Below are positions 11,640-23,022 of a stretch of 64,000 nucleotides of DNA, in pieces (position 1 is the stretch's first letter; each line of letters opens with the position of its first letter). The notes under the pieces were generated by a model, which was given only the letters and a program-made list of their open reading frames with translations, was not told the origin of the DNA and made no database searches. Position numbers and translations under genes: made by a program. This DNA is from Mercenaria mercenaria (taxonomy: Eukaryota; Mollusca; Bivalvia; Venerida; Veneridae), in NCBI RefSeq assembly GCF_021730395.1, contig NC_069368.1:13534001-13598000 (forward strand), in the 5' to 3' direction.

Positions 11640-12420
11640 ATTTCATTTAGGTACAAAACAATGTGTATGTGGTCCAAATTTGAAAGCGGTGGCTTGAGAA
11701 ATGTGAAAGCAGGTCACTAGATCAATTTCAAGGTAAAGTTCATTTCGGTAGACAGAACTATTCATGTGCTTCAAATTTGGGGGCTGTAGCTTGAGAAATG
11801 TGAAAGTAGGTAATAGATAAAAATCAATGTAAAATTTCAATTCAGAACACAAAAATATGCATGCAGTCCAAATTTGAAGCCTGTACCTTCAAAAATGTGA
11901 AAATAGGTCACTAGGTCAATCTCAACATCAAAGTTCATTTCGGTACACAAAACTATGCATGTGTTCAAATTTGAAGGCTGTAGCTTGAGAAATGTAAAAA
12001 TAGGTCACTAGGTCAAAATCAAGGTCAAATTTTATTTCGGAACACAAAACTATGCAAGTGGTCCAAATTTGAAGCCTGTACCTTCAGAAATGTGAAAGTA
12101 GGTCACTAGGTCAATCTCAAGATCAAAGTTCATTTCAGTACACAAAACTATGCTTGTGGTTCAAATTTGAAGGCTGTAGCTTGAGAAATGTGAAAGTAGG
12201 TCACTAGGTCAAATTTTATTTTGGTACTATGCATGTGGTCCGAATTTGAAGCCTGTACCTTCAAAAATGTGACAGTAGGTCACTAGGTCAATAACAAGGT
12301 CAAAGTTTTTTTCAGTACACAAACCTATACATGTGGTCCAAATTTGAAGGCTGTAGGTACAGAAATGTGAAAGTAGGTCACTAGGTCAAGATCAAGGTCA
12401 ACTCATGTCAAGGTACATCT
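11640..12420. repeat. ~97-bp tandem array
   Basis: The phrase GAAATGTGAAAGTAGGTCAC recurs at about 11697, 11797, 11893, 11991, 12087 and 12184 and later, giving a period near 97 bases. Units alternate between 'GGCTGTAGCTTGAG' and 'GCCTGTACCTTCA' versions, which suggests a two-unit higher-order pattern. Each unit contains one or more AGGTCA half-sites. Confidence 0.75.
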
Positions 12421-12879
12421 TGCCACTCAAAACTATACATGTGGTCCAAATTTGAATGATGTAAGTTATGGACATGAAGATTCTAAGTTTTTCCCTATAT
12501 AAGTCTATATGAACCATTTGACCTCTGAGGCAGGGCCATATTTGACCCCAGAGGGATAACTTGAACAAACTTGGCAGAGAACCACTGAATTATGCTACAT
12601 TACAAAATACCAAAGCCACAGACTTTGTGGTTTGGACAAGAAGATTTTCAAAGTTTTTCCCTATATAAGTATATGTAAACCATGTGACCCCCAGGGCGGA
12701 GCCATATTTGACCCTAAGGGAATAATTTGAATAATCTTAGTAGAAGACCACTAGATGATGTCATATACAAAATATCGAAGCCCTAGGCCCTGTGGTTTTG
12801 GACAAGAGGTTTTTCGAAGTTTTTTCCTATACAAGTCTATATAAACCATGTTATGGTTTTGGACAAGATCAGAAACCAT

Positions 12880-14035
12880 TTAACTGTTCCTAGCCAATGT
12901 GACCTTGACCTCTGACCTAATGACCTCAAAATCAATAGGGGTCATCTGCTGGTCATGGCCAACCTAACTATCAATTTTCTTGACACTAGGCCCAAGCGTT
13001 CTTGAGTTATTGCCTGGAAACCATTTTACTGTTCCTGGTCACTGTGACCTTGCCCTTTGACGTACTGACCTCAAAATCAATAGGGATCACCAGCTGGTCA
13101 TGACCAACCTCTCTATCAACTTTCGTGACCCTAGGCCTAAGCGTTCTTGAGTTATCATCTGGAAACCGTTTTACTGTTCAGGGTCACTGTGACCTTGACC
13201 TTTAACATACTGATTTCAAAATCAATAGGGGTCATCCGCTGGTCATTACCAACTTCCCTATCAACTTTCATGATCCTAGGCCCAAGTGTTCTTGAGTTAT
13301 CATTCGGAAACCGTTTTACTATTCAGGGTCACTGTGACCTTGACCTTTGACATACAGACCTCAAAATCAATAGGGGTCATCTGCTGGTGATGACCAACCT
13401 CCCTACCAACTTTCATGGCCCTAGGCCTAAGCGTTCTTGAGATATCATCCGGAAACCGTTTTACTGTTCAGGGTTACTGTGACCTTGACCTTTAACAAAC
13501 TGACCTCAAAATCAATAGGGTTCATCCGCTGGTCATTACCAACCTCCCTATCAACTTTCATGATCCTAGGCCCAAGTGTTCTTGAGTTATCATCTGGAAA
13601 CCGTTTTACTATTCAGGGTCACTGTGACCTTGACCTTTGATATACAGACCTCAAAATCAATAGGGGTCATCTGCTGGTGATGACCAACCTCCCTATCAAC
13701 TTTCATGGCCCTAGGCCTAAGCGTTCTTGAGATATCATGCGGAAACCGTTTTACTGTTCAGGGTCACTGTGACCTTGACCTTTAACAAACTGACCTCAAA
13801 ATCAATAGGGTTCATCCGCTGGTCATTACCAACCTTCCTATCAACTTTCATGATCCTAGGTCCAAGTGTTCTTGAGTTATCATATGGAAACCGTTTTACT
13901 ATTCAGGGTCACTGTGACCTTGACCTTTGACATACAGACCTCAAAATCAATAGGGGTCATCTGCTGGTGATGACCAATCTCCCTATCAACTTTCATGATC
14001 CTAGGCCCAAGCGTTCTTGAGTTATCATCCGGAAA
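12880..14035. repeat. 145-bp tandem array with 290-bp higher-order repeat
   Basis: Units begin near GGAAACCGTTTTACTGTTCA and contain GTGACCTTGACCTTT and CTCAAAATCAATAGGGGTCA. Copies start near 13017, 13162, 13307, 13452, 13597, 13742 and 13887, i.e. every 145 bases. Type A units carry CGCTGGTCATTACCAAC with ATGATCCTAGGCCC. Type B units carry TGCTGGTGATGACCAAC with ATGGCCCTAGGCC. They alternate, so the real repeating unit of the last half is 290 bases. The 67-codon frames repeated every 290 bases are a by-product of this. Confidence 0.85.
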
Positions 14036-14103
14036 CTGATAGGTCTACATTCCGACCGACCGACATCCGCAAATCTTTTCAAAGGGGGGCATAAAAATAG
14101 TTG

Positions 14104-15585
14104 AAACAAGAAATATCTTTAAAAATGATAGTCGGCGAATTGTAATAAGGAAAGAACTTTATGAATTTTTCATCTAACATTCATCTTTCATCTAACATTT
14201 TTCAAATTGCAAAACTAAACCCCGCACTTTAACAATTTAAATGGTTCTCTTTTAATTTTTTCGCAAAGGTTTCTTAGGGTTGCAATTTTGTTTCGTTTAT
14301 CCTTAGATGAATAATTACAACAGTAGTTTGATGAAGGTTGATGAAGCGGTTCATTAGAAGAGGTCATTAAACGTGTTTATATTTTTAGCTAAATTGGTCC
14401 CTATCCCCATTTGTAACATAAGGCATATCTACTTTTAGCTATAGTGGTCCCTAATAGGGCCCAAGTTTCTATATAAATAAATTTGGAAGAGGACCTTATA
14501 ATGATGCTCCAGACCAAATATGACAAAGATCCACCAAGCTGTTCATGAGACGCTGTATAAAGGCATTTCTAGTTTTAGCTCTAGCAGCCCCTAAAAGGGG
14601 TCAAATGTCCCAGCTGAAAAAAGTTGGCTGCGGGCCTAATAAAGATGCTACAAATCAAGTTCGATTAGAATACATGAGAAAAATAAATTAAAGGAATTTT
14701 GTTTTATTTATTATTTTTATTTATTTCTAAAATAAACCAACTGATCCTGCTTTAACAAATAGCATATTCGCTATTCATGAATCTTTGGACAATGACGTCA
14801 CACCTGTAAAAAAGTGAAGGTCAAGCAAAACATACAATTGTAATTATTTCAATATTTCTGTTTCATAAGCAAAGTTTGACCGTAGTCATATCACATAGAT
14901 AAACTGTATGCAGCGTAACTACATTTCAGTGTAATGAAATTCAGTCATTATAGAGCATATATATAATAAAACAGATTTCAACTGAGTTCAATATTTATAC
15001 CATACTTAAGAAAAATATTCATGTATAATAAATCAGTTAAATAATATATAACAAATATATCAAAGCAAACAAGTACTCATTTTAATATGCAATCTGAATA
15101 AGTCACAAAAGCAAGAAACATTTTCATATACAGACGACAATTGTAACAAGGAAAATCTTTTAAAGTGCACTTCTCTACATAAAAGACTCTTATCACACCC
15201 TTATTCATGTGATACGCAGACCGTATTCAGTTCTTTCTTTAATTTGATATATGTTGGTATTTAAACAGGTTTTTATCATATTTATTAAACTTACTTATCA
15301 TTTTGAGATATATCAATATTCTTGCTAAATATAGCAAGTTAGCTTTAAAACTGTAAACAGCGTCGTTTAGGATAAACGCTTTGTCTACATTTCACTCAGC
15401 GTAGCACATTCAACAGAGTAAAAGAAATTGACACTCTCGTCCAATCAGGCAGAGTGTTGCATAAATCTTCCACTTTGATAAATTATCTATAATGCGTTAT
15501 CAAGTAGTTTGATTCGCAAACTGAAGTCACGTGGCATAGGTAACGAAAACGAATTTAGACGGCGTCGCCGAAAAAAGACATTTAA

Positions 15586-15626
<41 letters not shown>

Positions 15627-17296
15627 TTATAGATATGTGGGTTACTTCACTTTCACATTATCATGAAATTTCTGTATATTGATTTCATAGTTGCATCTAT
15701 TTCAAAAAGGTTTGAGTCATGTCTTATTAAGAGCAGGACTTTAATCTGCCGCGTTACATTCATAGACATTTTATGGGTTGAATGTCCATTGATCTGATTT
15801 CTTTTATCTGATTTGCGCCTGACTGTTTTTCGGCGACGCCGTCAAAATTCGTTTTCGTTACCTATGTCACGTGACTTCAGTTGGCAAATCAAACTACTTG
15901 ATAACGCATTATAGATAATTTATCAAAATGGAAGATTTATGCAACACTCTGCCTGATTGGACGAGAGTGTCAATTTCTTTCACTCTGTTGACTGTGCTAC
16001 GCTGAGTGAAATGTAGACAAAGCGTTTATCCTAAACGACGCTGTTCACAGTTTTAAAGCTAACTTTGGCTCAGTATATTTAGCAAGAATATTGATATATC
16101 TCAAAATGATAAGTAAGTTTAATAAATATGATAAAAAAACCTGTTCAAATACCAACATATATCAAATTAAAGAAAGAGCTGAATACGGTCTGCGTATCAC
16201 ATGAATAAGGGTGTATTAAGAGTCTTTTATATAGAGAAGTGATTTTTAAAAGATTTTCCTTGTTACAATTGTCGTCTGTATATGAAAAGGTTTCTTGCTT
16301 TTGTGACTTATTCAGACTGCATATTAAAATGAGTACTTGTTTGCTTTGATATATTTGTTATAAATTATTTAACTGATTTATTATATATGAATATTTTTCT
16401 TTAGTATGGTATGCAAATATTGAACTCAGTAGAAGTCTGTTTTATTATATATATGCTATATAACGACTGAATCTCATTACACTGAAATGAAGGTACGCTG
16501 CACGACCTTCACTTTTTTATAGGTGTGGCGTCATTGTCCAAAGATTCATGAATAGCGAATATGCTATTTGTTAAAGCGGGATCAGTTGGCCTACTTTAGA
16601 AATAAATAAAAATAATAAATAAAAAAATCCTTTAATTGATTTTTTCTCATGTATTCTAATCAAACTTGATTTGTAGCATCTTTATTAGGCCCGCAGTCAA
16701 CTTTGTTCAGCTGGGACATTTAACCCCTTTTAGGGGCTGCTAGAGGTAAAACTAGAATTGCCTTTATACAGCGTTTCATGAACAGCTTGGTGGATCTTTG
16801 TCATACTTGGTCTGGAGCATCATTATAAGGTCCTCTTCCAAATTTATTTATATGGGAACTTGGGCCCTATTAGGGACCACTATAGCTAAAAGTAGATATG
16901 CCTTTCTTCGCACTAACCACTAAAATGTAATGGATTTTTATCAAACTCGATGTGTAACAATATCGTAAGGTCTCCTGCTATTTTGTTACAAATGGGGATA
17001 GGGACCAATTTAGCTAAAATATAAACACGTTTAATGACCTCTTCTCATGAACCGCTTCATGAATCTTCATCAAACTACTGCTGTAATTATTCGCCTAAGG
17101 ATAAACGAAACAAAATTGCAACCCTACGAAACCTTTGCGAAAAATTAAAAGATAATCATTTAAATTGTTAAAGTGCGGTGTTTAGTTTTGCAATTTGAAA
17201 AATGTTAGATGAAAGATGAATGTTAGATGAAAAATTCATAAACTTCTTTCCTTATTACAATTCGCCGACCATCATTTTTAAAGATATTTCTTGTTT
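14104..17296. repeat. 3.2-kb inverted repeat (arms ~1.47 kb, 250-bp loop)
   Basis: The left arm (14104-15575) and right arm (15826-17296) are reverse complements over their whole length. The outer ends read AAACAAGAAATATCTTTAAA and its complement; the inner ends share the phrase GGCGTCGCCGAAAAA. Scattered substitutions and small indels separate the arms, which argues against a sequencing or assembly fold-back. The loop (15576-15825) begins with an (AC)n microsatellite. No protein is encoded. The design fits a long-TIR foldback transposon. I could not find a clear target duplication. Confidence 0.85.
15589..15625. repeat. (AC)n microsatellite in palindrome loop
   Basis: An uninterrupted AC run of about 18 units begins the unpaired loop of the large inverted repeat. 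No equivalent is found on the other side, so it lies outside the arms. Confidence 0.9.
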
Positions 17297-17364
17297 AAGA
17301 AGGCAATGTTTTCAGTCATTCTAGATACAGCTTTTTCATTACTTTTTAGGAAATAGCCGACTGA

Positions 17365-18196
17365 TCTATGTGGTTTACGAACTTCGTAAGATCTTGGGTA
17401 ATGGTAATTTTCCAAATGTATTTGGTAAAATTATAAAACGTTTTATTAAAAGAGGTTACGATCCAACTGTTTTGAGACATACCGCATGTTTAGTGTTCAA
17501 CCCGTTTACAGTTGGACACTACGCTTCCCTCTTTGATTGCGTCTGACGAAAGAGGGGGAGGACTCTATGAGAAGCAGTTTTTAAATCCTACCAGGACCGA
17601 ACTGTTTTGATATTTGTCTTCTGGCCTGTTTCGTCGGGCCCTTAAGGGTGTTTCTCTTGTTGCTCTGTCTTCTGAAAAGACATTGAGTACATAAGTTTTT
17701 GGGTCTTAAGGTTTGCTTTTTATATATTTATACATGAGCATTTTTGTGTTTTACATGCCATGCCTTTTTGTTTCCATTACGTGTGTAAGAGATTCACCTG
17801 GAGGGGATTACTTTTATTTACACTGTCCCGTGTCTTTGGAACATGGTGGGGGGTAAGAGTGAGGTTTGGTGCGCACCATAAACCGGTTTAAGCTCCCCAG
17901 TGGTGTTTTTGCCACTGACCGTTCCAAGGCGGTGCCCCACTGTGTTCCATTGTTTGTTTGCTTTGTCCTTATGTGTTGGCTTTGTGTGTGTATGTTTGTG
18001 AGCGCGCGCGCGCGCGTGTGTGGTGCACGCGTCTGCGTGTTCCATTGTTTGTTCGTTTTGTCCTTGTGTGTTGGCTTTGTGTGTGTGTGTGTGTGTGTGT
18101 GGTGCACGCGTCTGCGTGCTGGGGGTTTCGTTTTGAGGAGGCTGCGTTTTTGGTGCGTGGCATTCCCTGTTTGATATTTGTCTTTGTTTTTTTTCA
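17365..18196 (+). mobile_element. RT retroelement fossil, 5'-truncated 3' end (copy 1)
   Basis: This copy shares its sequence with the tail of the reverse-transcriptase element at 32100-35090: the C-terminal coding part (phrase PTVLRHTACLVFNPFTVG), then a long 3' region ending in TGGCATTCCCTGTTTGATAT and a T-rich stretch. It is a broken, 5'-truncated fossil. The 3' region has CG/TG alternating tracts around 18000-18020 (potential Z-DNA) and (TG)n around 18077-18100. Confidence 0.75.
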
Positions 18197-18239
18197 TTTA
18201 TATTTCGTCTGAACTGCAGGGTTCTAGGATTAGTGTTTA

Positions 18240-19300
18240 AACCATTAACTTTGCCTCGATGTAGGCAAACGTTATTTTCAATGGCGTCATAGTTGATCAT
18301 TGCAGGCACATCTGAGGTACCAGGATGACTTTCAATGATGAAACTGCCCAATTCAATAAATCCTATGATAGATTATTGCGCATCTTCGTGACATTGTGAC
18401 AACATAAGGAATTTTTGAGAGTCTGTTTGAGAAGAACAGTTTAGAAACCACTGTTGCATAGCATTTAATTTAGTAATGCGCAGATCATTGATCTCATTAA
18501 TGGTTCTTTTGTCTCAGAATATGTCAATTTTGATAGTATTGTGGATAGTAGATGTATTCTGGAATAAATAAATAAATATATTGCCCCATCCAATAATGTT
18601 CCCTTTGCTCCAAGATGTTGCTGGTAGGACTCCATAAGATCTAACATTATCATAATTGAGTACTTCCTCTGCAATTTTTTTCCCTCATTTTTTTTCTGAA
18701 TTGGAAACATATGTTCATTAGTTAGACCTTTAGGGATTTGAATAGGATTTGTTCTGTCTGTAAACATCAGTTCACATCCTTCATGTGATTTCGTGTACAG
18801 AAGGTAACTAAAGTAATCTAGTACATTTTCGTGTGTGTCACTCTTTAACATTTCTAATGAAATTTCTTTAACGTTTCTAATCTTTTTAAATTATCGGAAG
18901 GGTCCATCATAAAAATCAATTCCTTTATTGGATCACATTGCATAGGGGCTTTCATCCTACTTTTTATGTTGTCATTTGAATATTGTAGGGACGTGAATGG
19001 TCTGTTGCCGACTGCGTCATTCATACATATGTATTTACAATTGAATCTTTGCAGAGACAGTTATTTTACCGAATCCCAAACATGTATATAAATTTCACAT
19101 GCATCCACTTGATTTGAGATAAAGTAAGCCAACGGAAATCTAAAACAAGATATGCCTTGAATCAGAAATTGCAGTACGTGTCCCTAACGTCTTTGATTTT
19201 TCCCCTTCACGTAGTTCAAACAGATTTTCGCTTTCTCGCCACCATGTCGCCAAATACCACCATTTCAATAGATTTACCACTTTCTAGTATTTCTAAAAAC
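18240..19300 (-). pseudogene. Decayed unidentified ORF
   Basis: On the minus strand, frames from about 18960 down to 18465 encode protein-like text (phrases DPIKELIFMMDPSDNLKRLE, LDYFSYLLYTKSHEGCELMF, GLTNEHMFPIQKKNE). The composition is that of a real protein rather than AT-rich noise, but it is split between frames and lacks an end. I do not recognise the family. It has the look of a multicopy ORF caught among retroelement copies. It is not functional as it stands. Confidence 0.35.
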
Positions 19301-19712
19301 CAAAGACAAATATCAAACAGGGAATGCCACGAAACCTACAGCACGCAGACGCGCACACAACAAACACACACAAACATACACATACACGCGCGCACACACA
19401 AAAAAACAAAGACAAATATCAAACAGGGAATGCCACGTACCAAAACGCACAGTACGCAGACGCGCACACCACAAACACACATACACATACACGCGCTCAC
19501 ACACAAAAAGCCAACACATTAGGACAAAACGAACAAACAAAGGAACACAGTGGGGCACCGCCTTGGAACGGTCAGTGGCAAAAACACCACTGGGGAGCTT
19601 AAACCGGTTTATGGTGCGCACCCAACCTCACTCTTACCCTTACCATGTTCCAAAGACACGGGACAGTGTAGATAAAAGTAATCCCCTCTAGGTGAATCTC
19701 TAACACACGTAA
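19301..19712 (-). mobile_element. RT retroelement fossils, two short head-to-tail 3' ends
   Basis: Two copies of the 3' terminus follow each other in the same orientation, at 19301-19401 and 19402-19712. Each starts (minus-strand 3' end) with AAAGACAAATATCAAACAGG and GAATGCCACG. The second extends farther, to the phrase GGGACAGTG. Both are 5'-truncated fossils. Head-to-tail partial copies of this sort are known for Penelope-like elements. Confidence 0.7.
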
Positions 19713-20098
19713 TGTCTTGATGGATTTGCATTTTATCCAGGAGAATTCCCCTATTCTTCCACTTTCTGGAATGTTCATTCTACTAGCTTCTTGGTCCATT
19801 CAACGAAATATGTCAGTTGTAAGTTCTGGTGTGTGTTTTATACTGGTTTTATACAACAAAATCATTTAAGGTGATGGAAACAGCAGAAGTCCAGACTCGT
19901 ATTTGCATGTAGCTCAATGGACTTCTTGTGTACTAGTTGAGGCATTAATACATAATTTGTCTGTCTCATGTTTTGTTTTGCATTTTCAGTGTTACTGTTT
20001 TGAGTTTGGACATTATTAATGTCAGCATAGCATCTCTGGCTGATAGCATAAGCTCCTTTACTTTCTCAAATACACTTTTTTCAGGTGTTGTGTTAACA
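19713..20098. other. Unassigned spacer between retroelement copies
   Basis: No gene is evident. A minus-strand fragment (phrase MDQEASRMNIPESGRIGEFS, 19740-19799) has protein-like composition and may belong to the same decayed ORF as 18240-19300, but it is too short to decide. Confidence 0.3.
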
Positions 20099-20937
20099 TA
20101 AAAAACAAAGACAAATACCAAACAGGGAATGCCACGTACCAAAAACGCAGCCTCCCCAAAACGAAACCCACAGCACGCAAACGTGCACACCACAAACATA
20201 CACACACAAAGCCAACACAAGAGGACAAAACGAACAAACAAAGAAACACAGTGGGGCACCGCCTTGGAACGGTCAGTGGCAAAAACACCACTGGGAAGCT
20301 TAAACCGGTTTATGGTGCGCACCCAACCTCACTCTTACCCCCACCATGTTCCAAAGACATGGGACAGTGTAAATAAAAGTAATCCCCTCCAGGTGAATCT
20401 CTAACACACGTAATGGAAACAAAAATGCATGTCATGTAAAACACAGAAATGCTCTTGTATAAATATATAAAACGCAAACCTTTAGAACCAAAAACGTATG
20501 TACTCAATGCCTTTTCAGAAGACAGAGCAACAAGAGAAACATCCTTAAGGGTCCGACGAAACAGGCAAGAAGACAGATATCAAAACAGTTCAGTCCTGGT
20601 AGGATTTAAAAACTGCTCATCATAGAGTCCTCTCACTCTTCCGTCAGACACAATTAAAGAGGGAAGCGTAGTGTCCAACTGTAAACACTAAACATGTTGT
20701 ACGTCTCAAAAAAGTTGGGTCGTAACCTCTTTTAATAAAACGTTTTATAATTTTACCAATTGAAATACATTTGGAAAATTACCATGACCCAAGATCTTAC
20801 GAAGTTTGTAAACCACATCCCCGTAAAAAACGGGTTTAGAAATACCTTCTCGCAGAAGTGTCTTTAAATTACTATTGAATTTTAAAACTAAATCAGAATT
20901 ACGATAGTAAAATTTATCAAAATAAACCACTTTTTGT
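20099..20937 (-). mobile_element. RT retroelement fossil, 5'-truncated (copy 4)
   Basis: It has the same 3' end as the copies at 17365-18196 and 34424-35090, in reverse orientation. It reaches farther 5', into the C-terminal coding region (phrase FYYRNSDLVLKFNSNLK). It is broken. It retains an uninterrupted version of the site where the 32.8-kb copy has an insertion, and so serves as an empty-site reference. Confidence 0.8.
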
Positions 20938-20939
20938 CT

Positions 20940-21590
20940 AATGAAAACGGTGGAAACTCCACAGGTTGCTTAACACGACAAAACAACAACAACAACAAAA
21001 AGCAAATATTTGTTGCAGGCTCAGTTTGATTGAGCCTGTTCATAGACGGTAGTGGAAACTCATGCAGTCGTCCACTCCCTCTAGCCCTGGGTTGAGAAGA
21101 ACTCAACATTTGCACATGCTACAAGTAGAAAAACAAATTAGAGACATCCACAGATGTATTCATACGGCGGTGCACATGGGAAAAAAAACAAAGACAAATA
21201 TCAAACAGGGAATGCCACGTACCCAAAACGCAGCCTCCCCAAAACGAAACCCACAGCACGCAGACGGCACACAACATACACACAGACGCACACTCAAAAA
21301 ACAAAGCCAACACACGAGGACAAAACGAACAAACAAAGGAACACAGTGGGGCACCGCCTTGGGACGATCAGTGGCAAAACACCACTGGGGAGCTGAAATC
21401 GGTTTATGGTGCGCACCCAACCTCACTCTTACCCCCATCATGTTCCAAAGACACGGGACAGTGTAAATAAAATTACTCTCCAGGTGAATCTCTAACACAC
21501 GTAATGGAAACAAAAAGGCATGACATGTAAATGATACACTAGCGTGTAATTCCATGAAAAGCGGCGTATGATTTCCAATTAAAATAATGG
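20940..21590 (-). repeat. Dispersed repeat 'R', split by a retroelement copy
   Basis: The parts 21528-21590 and 20940-21180 together match the continuous repeat at 35556-35840. Shared phrases are GGAATTACACGCTAGTGTA, CATGTGCACCGCCGTATGAA and GTGGAGTTTCCAC. Between them sits the retroelement copy 21181-21527. The 35.6-kb repeat shows the uninterrupted arrangement. Confidence 0.65.
21181..21527 (-). mobile_element. RT retroelement fossil, short 3' end inserted in repeat R
   Basis: This is a 5'-truncated copy with the common 3' terminus (ACAAAGACAAATATCAAACA on the plus strand). It is nested within repeat R, and so is younger than that repeat copy. Confidence 0.75.
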
Positions 21591-22715
21591 GTTTGCCCTA
21601 ATCGAGAAAACAATGGGCAAAAAGTGCAATGTTGCTGCTTCATAATTTGTAAGACACAGTCTGTTTGCAGCATTTTGATCGCAAAATTTATTTCTTCACT
21701 AATTTGTCTTGATGGTTCCAGTACTGTAATTTCCTTTAATTCTATCCTTTTATTCTCTAGGTAAGAACCTTCACACATTTAAATTGTCTTAACTGCTTCA
21801 AACATTTTGAACTCCCACTTTACTACAATCAAAGTGTGGCGAAGATGTTTTTAATAGGTACCTCTAATAAACACAGAGAAATTGTTGTTTTCAAAAAGAA
21901 CACTTTTAGATATTTTACTGTTGTTGAATGACATGTCAGTTTCATATGACACCTCAACAACAGTACATTCTTTACATTAAATCCTGTTGGTAAGGATGGC
22001 ACAACAGTTGCTGCATGAAATTCACTGCCTACTGGCATTGGAGTCTTTTTTTTTCGGGTAAGTGGGTAGTAGGCCTGTTTCTTTCCAGCAAACACTTTTT
22101 CTTGTTGTTCAGACTGTGAAAACTCTGTAAAATTGACCCAAGTTGGTCACCTCTCTGTAAAATTGACCTAAGTTGGTCACCTGTCAGACGATAACCCCAT
22201 CTTGTGAATCCGGGAGGATTTCCATTTTGTATGTGTCTAATTTGTTTTGTACACATAAGCTGACATCACCATCAGCAGACAGATGTTGAATACGCCTGTA
22301 GAATAAAAAAAGATGGTCATTTTAACTGTCTAAACTAGATGACAGTGTACCGATATAGGGCTATGTCACTATGCACATATATGACACTGTACAGATATAG
22401 GACTATGACATTATCCCAGGGATTATGACACAGTACAAATATGGGATAATGTTGAAGTTACGGCAAAACGCATCTGACAAGTTATGAAGAAGCCAACATT
22501 AATTTACCTGACCTAATATTAATGAATTAAAGAAAGATTTTTTTTTATTTGGTATTTTATTGCGCATGAAACAATGAATATGTTATGTAAGCAAATGTAT
22601 TTAAGAAAACATATCTACCCAAACTTATGTTCAATCTATAAGAAAAGAAATTGCAGCTTTTTACAAGCATACACATTAACGTTCTTTTTTTAGTTTAGCA
22701 TTTTTATGCTTTCAG
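21591..22715. other. Stretch with protein-like minus-strand fragments and small duplications
   Basis: Minus-strand fragments at 21540-21780 and 21829-22256 have protein-like phrases (FAIKMLQTDCVLQIMKQQHC; KKQAYYPLTRKKKTPMPVGS) but no recognisable domain. A 30-base tandem duplication (CTCTGTAAAATTGACC unit) lies at 22123-22182. At 22330-22450 the phrases GACACTGTACAGATATAGG and GGACTATGACATTATCCC recur imperfectly. The region is probably a decayed element. Confidence 0.3.
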
Positions 22716-22985
22716 ATGTAACAGACATGTGGTTGAGGGAAACTTTATGGTATAATAGTGTCAGTTCAGCCATTAGACCCTGATATTGATTTTGATGATG
22801 ATACCAATGAACTGTTAGCAGGTCTTGACATTGGAAGTTTAATTTCTGAATCACAAAATACTGTACAACGACTAAATTTGTCTCCTCTTCCAAAAGATAT
22901 CAAAATAGAGAAAAAACTGAATTCATTTAAGTTTGAAGAACCCTGAAGAGAAATTCAGACTGTTTACAATCATTTCATTTAGTAT
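22716..22985 (+). pseudogene. Acidic ORF fragment, left part of a decayed unknown gene
   Basis: An acceptor-like site (TATGCTTTCAG) is followed by protein-like text in more than one frame, mainly VQPLDPDIDFDDDTNELLAG and then LDIGSLISESQNTVQRLNLS. It is acidic, ends at a stop near 22946 and has no known motif. It lies directly before the Harbinger relic, whose insertion separates it from the protein-like stretch at 24164-25080. Whether both belong to one gene is an inference from position. Confidence 0.35.
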
Positions 22986-23022
22986 TTATGCTCTGTTTAC
23001 ACTTAGCCACTTTTTCCTACTT

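Larger units (their letters stand above)
11407..14093. mobile_element. Pearl-like non-autonomous element with two tandem-repeat cores
   Basis: The element opens ACAAGAGCTCGTCGAACACG and then TGCCCCCCTT. It closes with AAAGGGGGGCATAAAA, so the subterminal ends are short inverted repeats (TGCCCCCCTT / AAGGGGGGCA). The interior is entirely tandem repeats and lacks coding capacity. A diverged relative of its 3' part lies at 44784-45187. Bivalve 'pearl' elements are described with this plan of unique ends around a tandem core; assignment to them, or to Helitron/Helentron-type elements, is an inference. Confidence 0.6.

Noticed and set aside
13147-13930. Three 67-codon frames spaced by 290 bases
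   Set aside because: They are identical-phase products of the 290-bp higher-order repeat and have no start context or protein motif.
14104-17296. Assembly artefact (read fold-back) as the source of the large palindrome
   Set aside because: The arms differ by numerous scattered substitutions and small indels, and the loop is unique. A fold-back artefact would give near-identical arms.
17814-21466. Short His/Thr-rich open frames (HTHTHTHTH) on both strands
   Set aside because: They come from AC/TG simple tracts in the 3' region of the retroelement copies.
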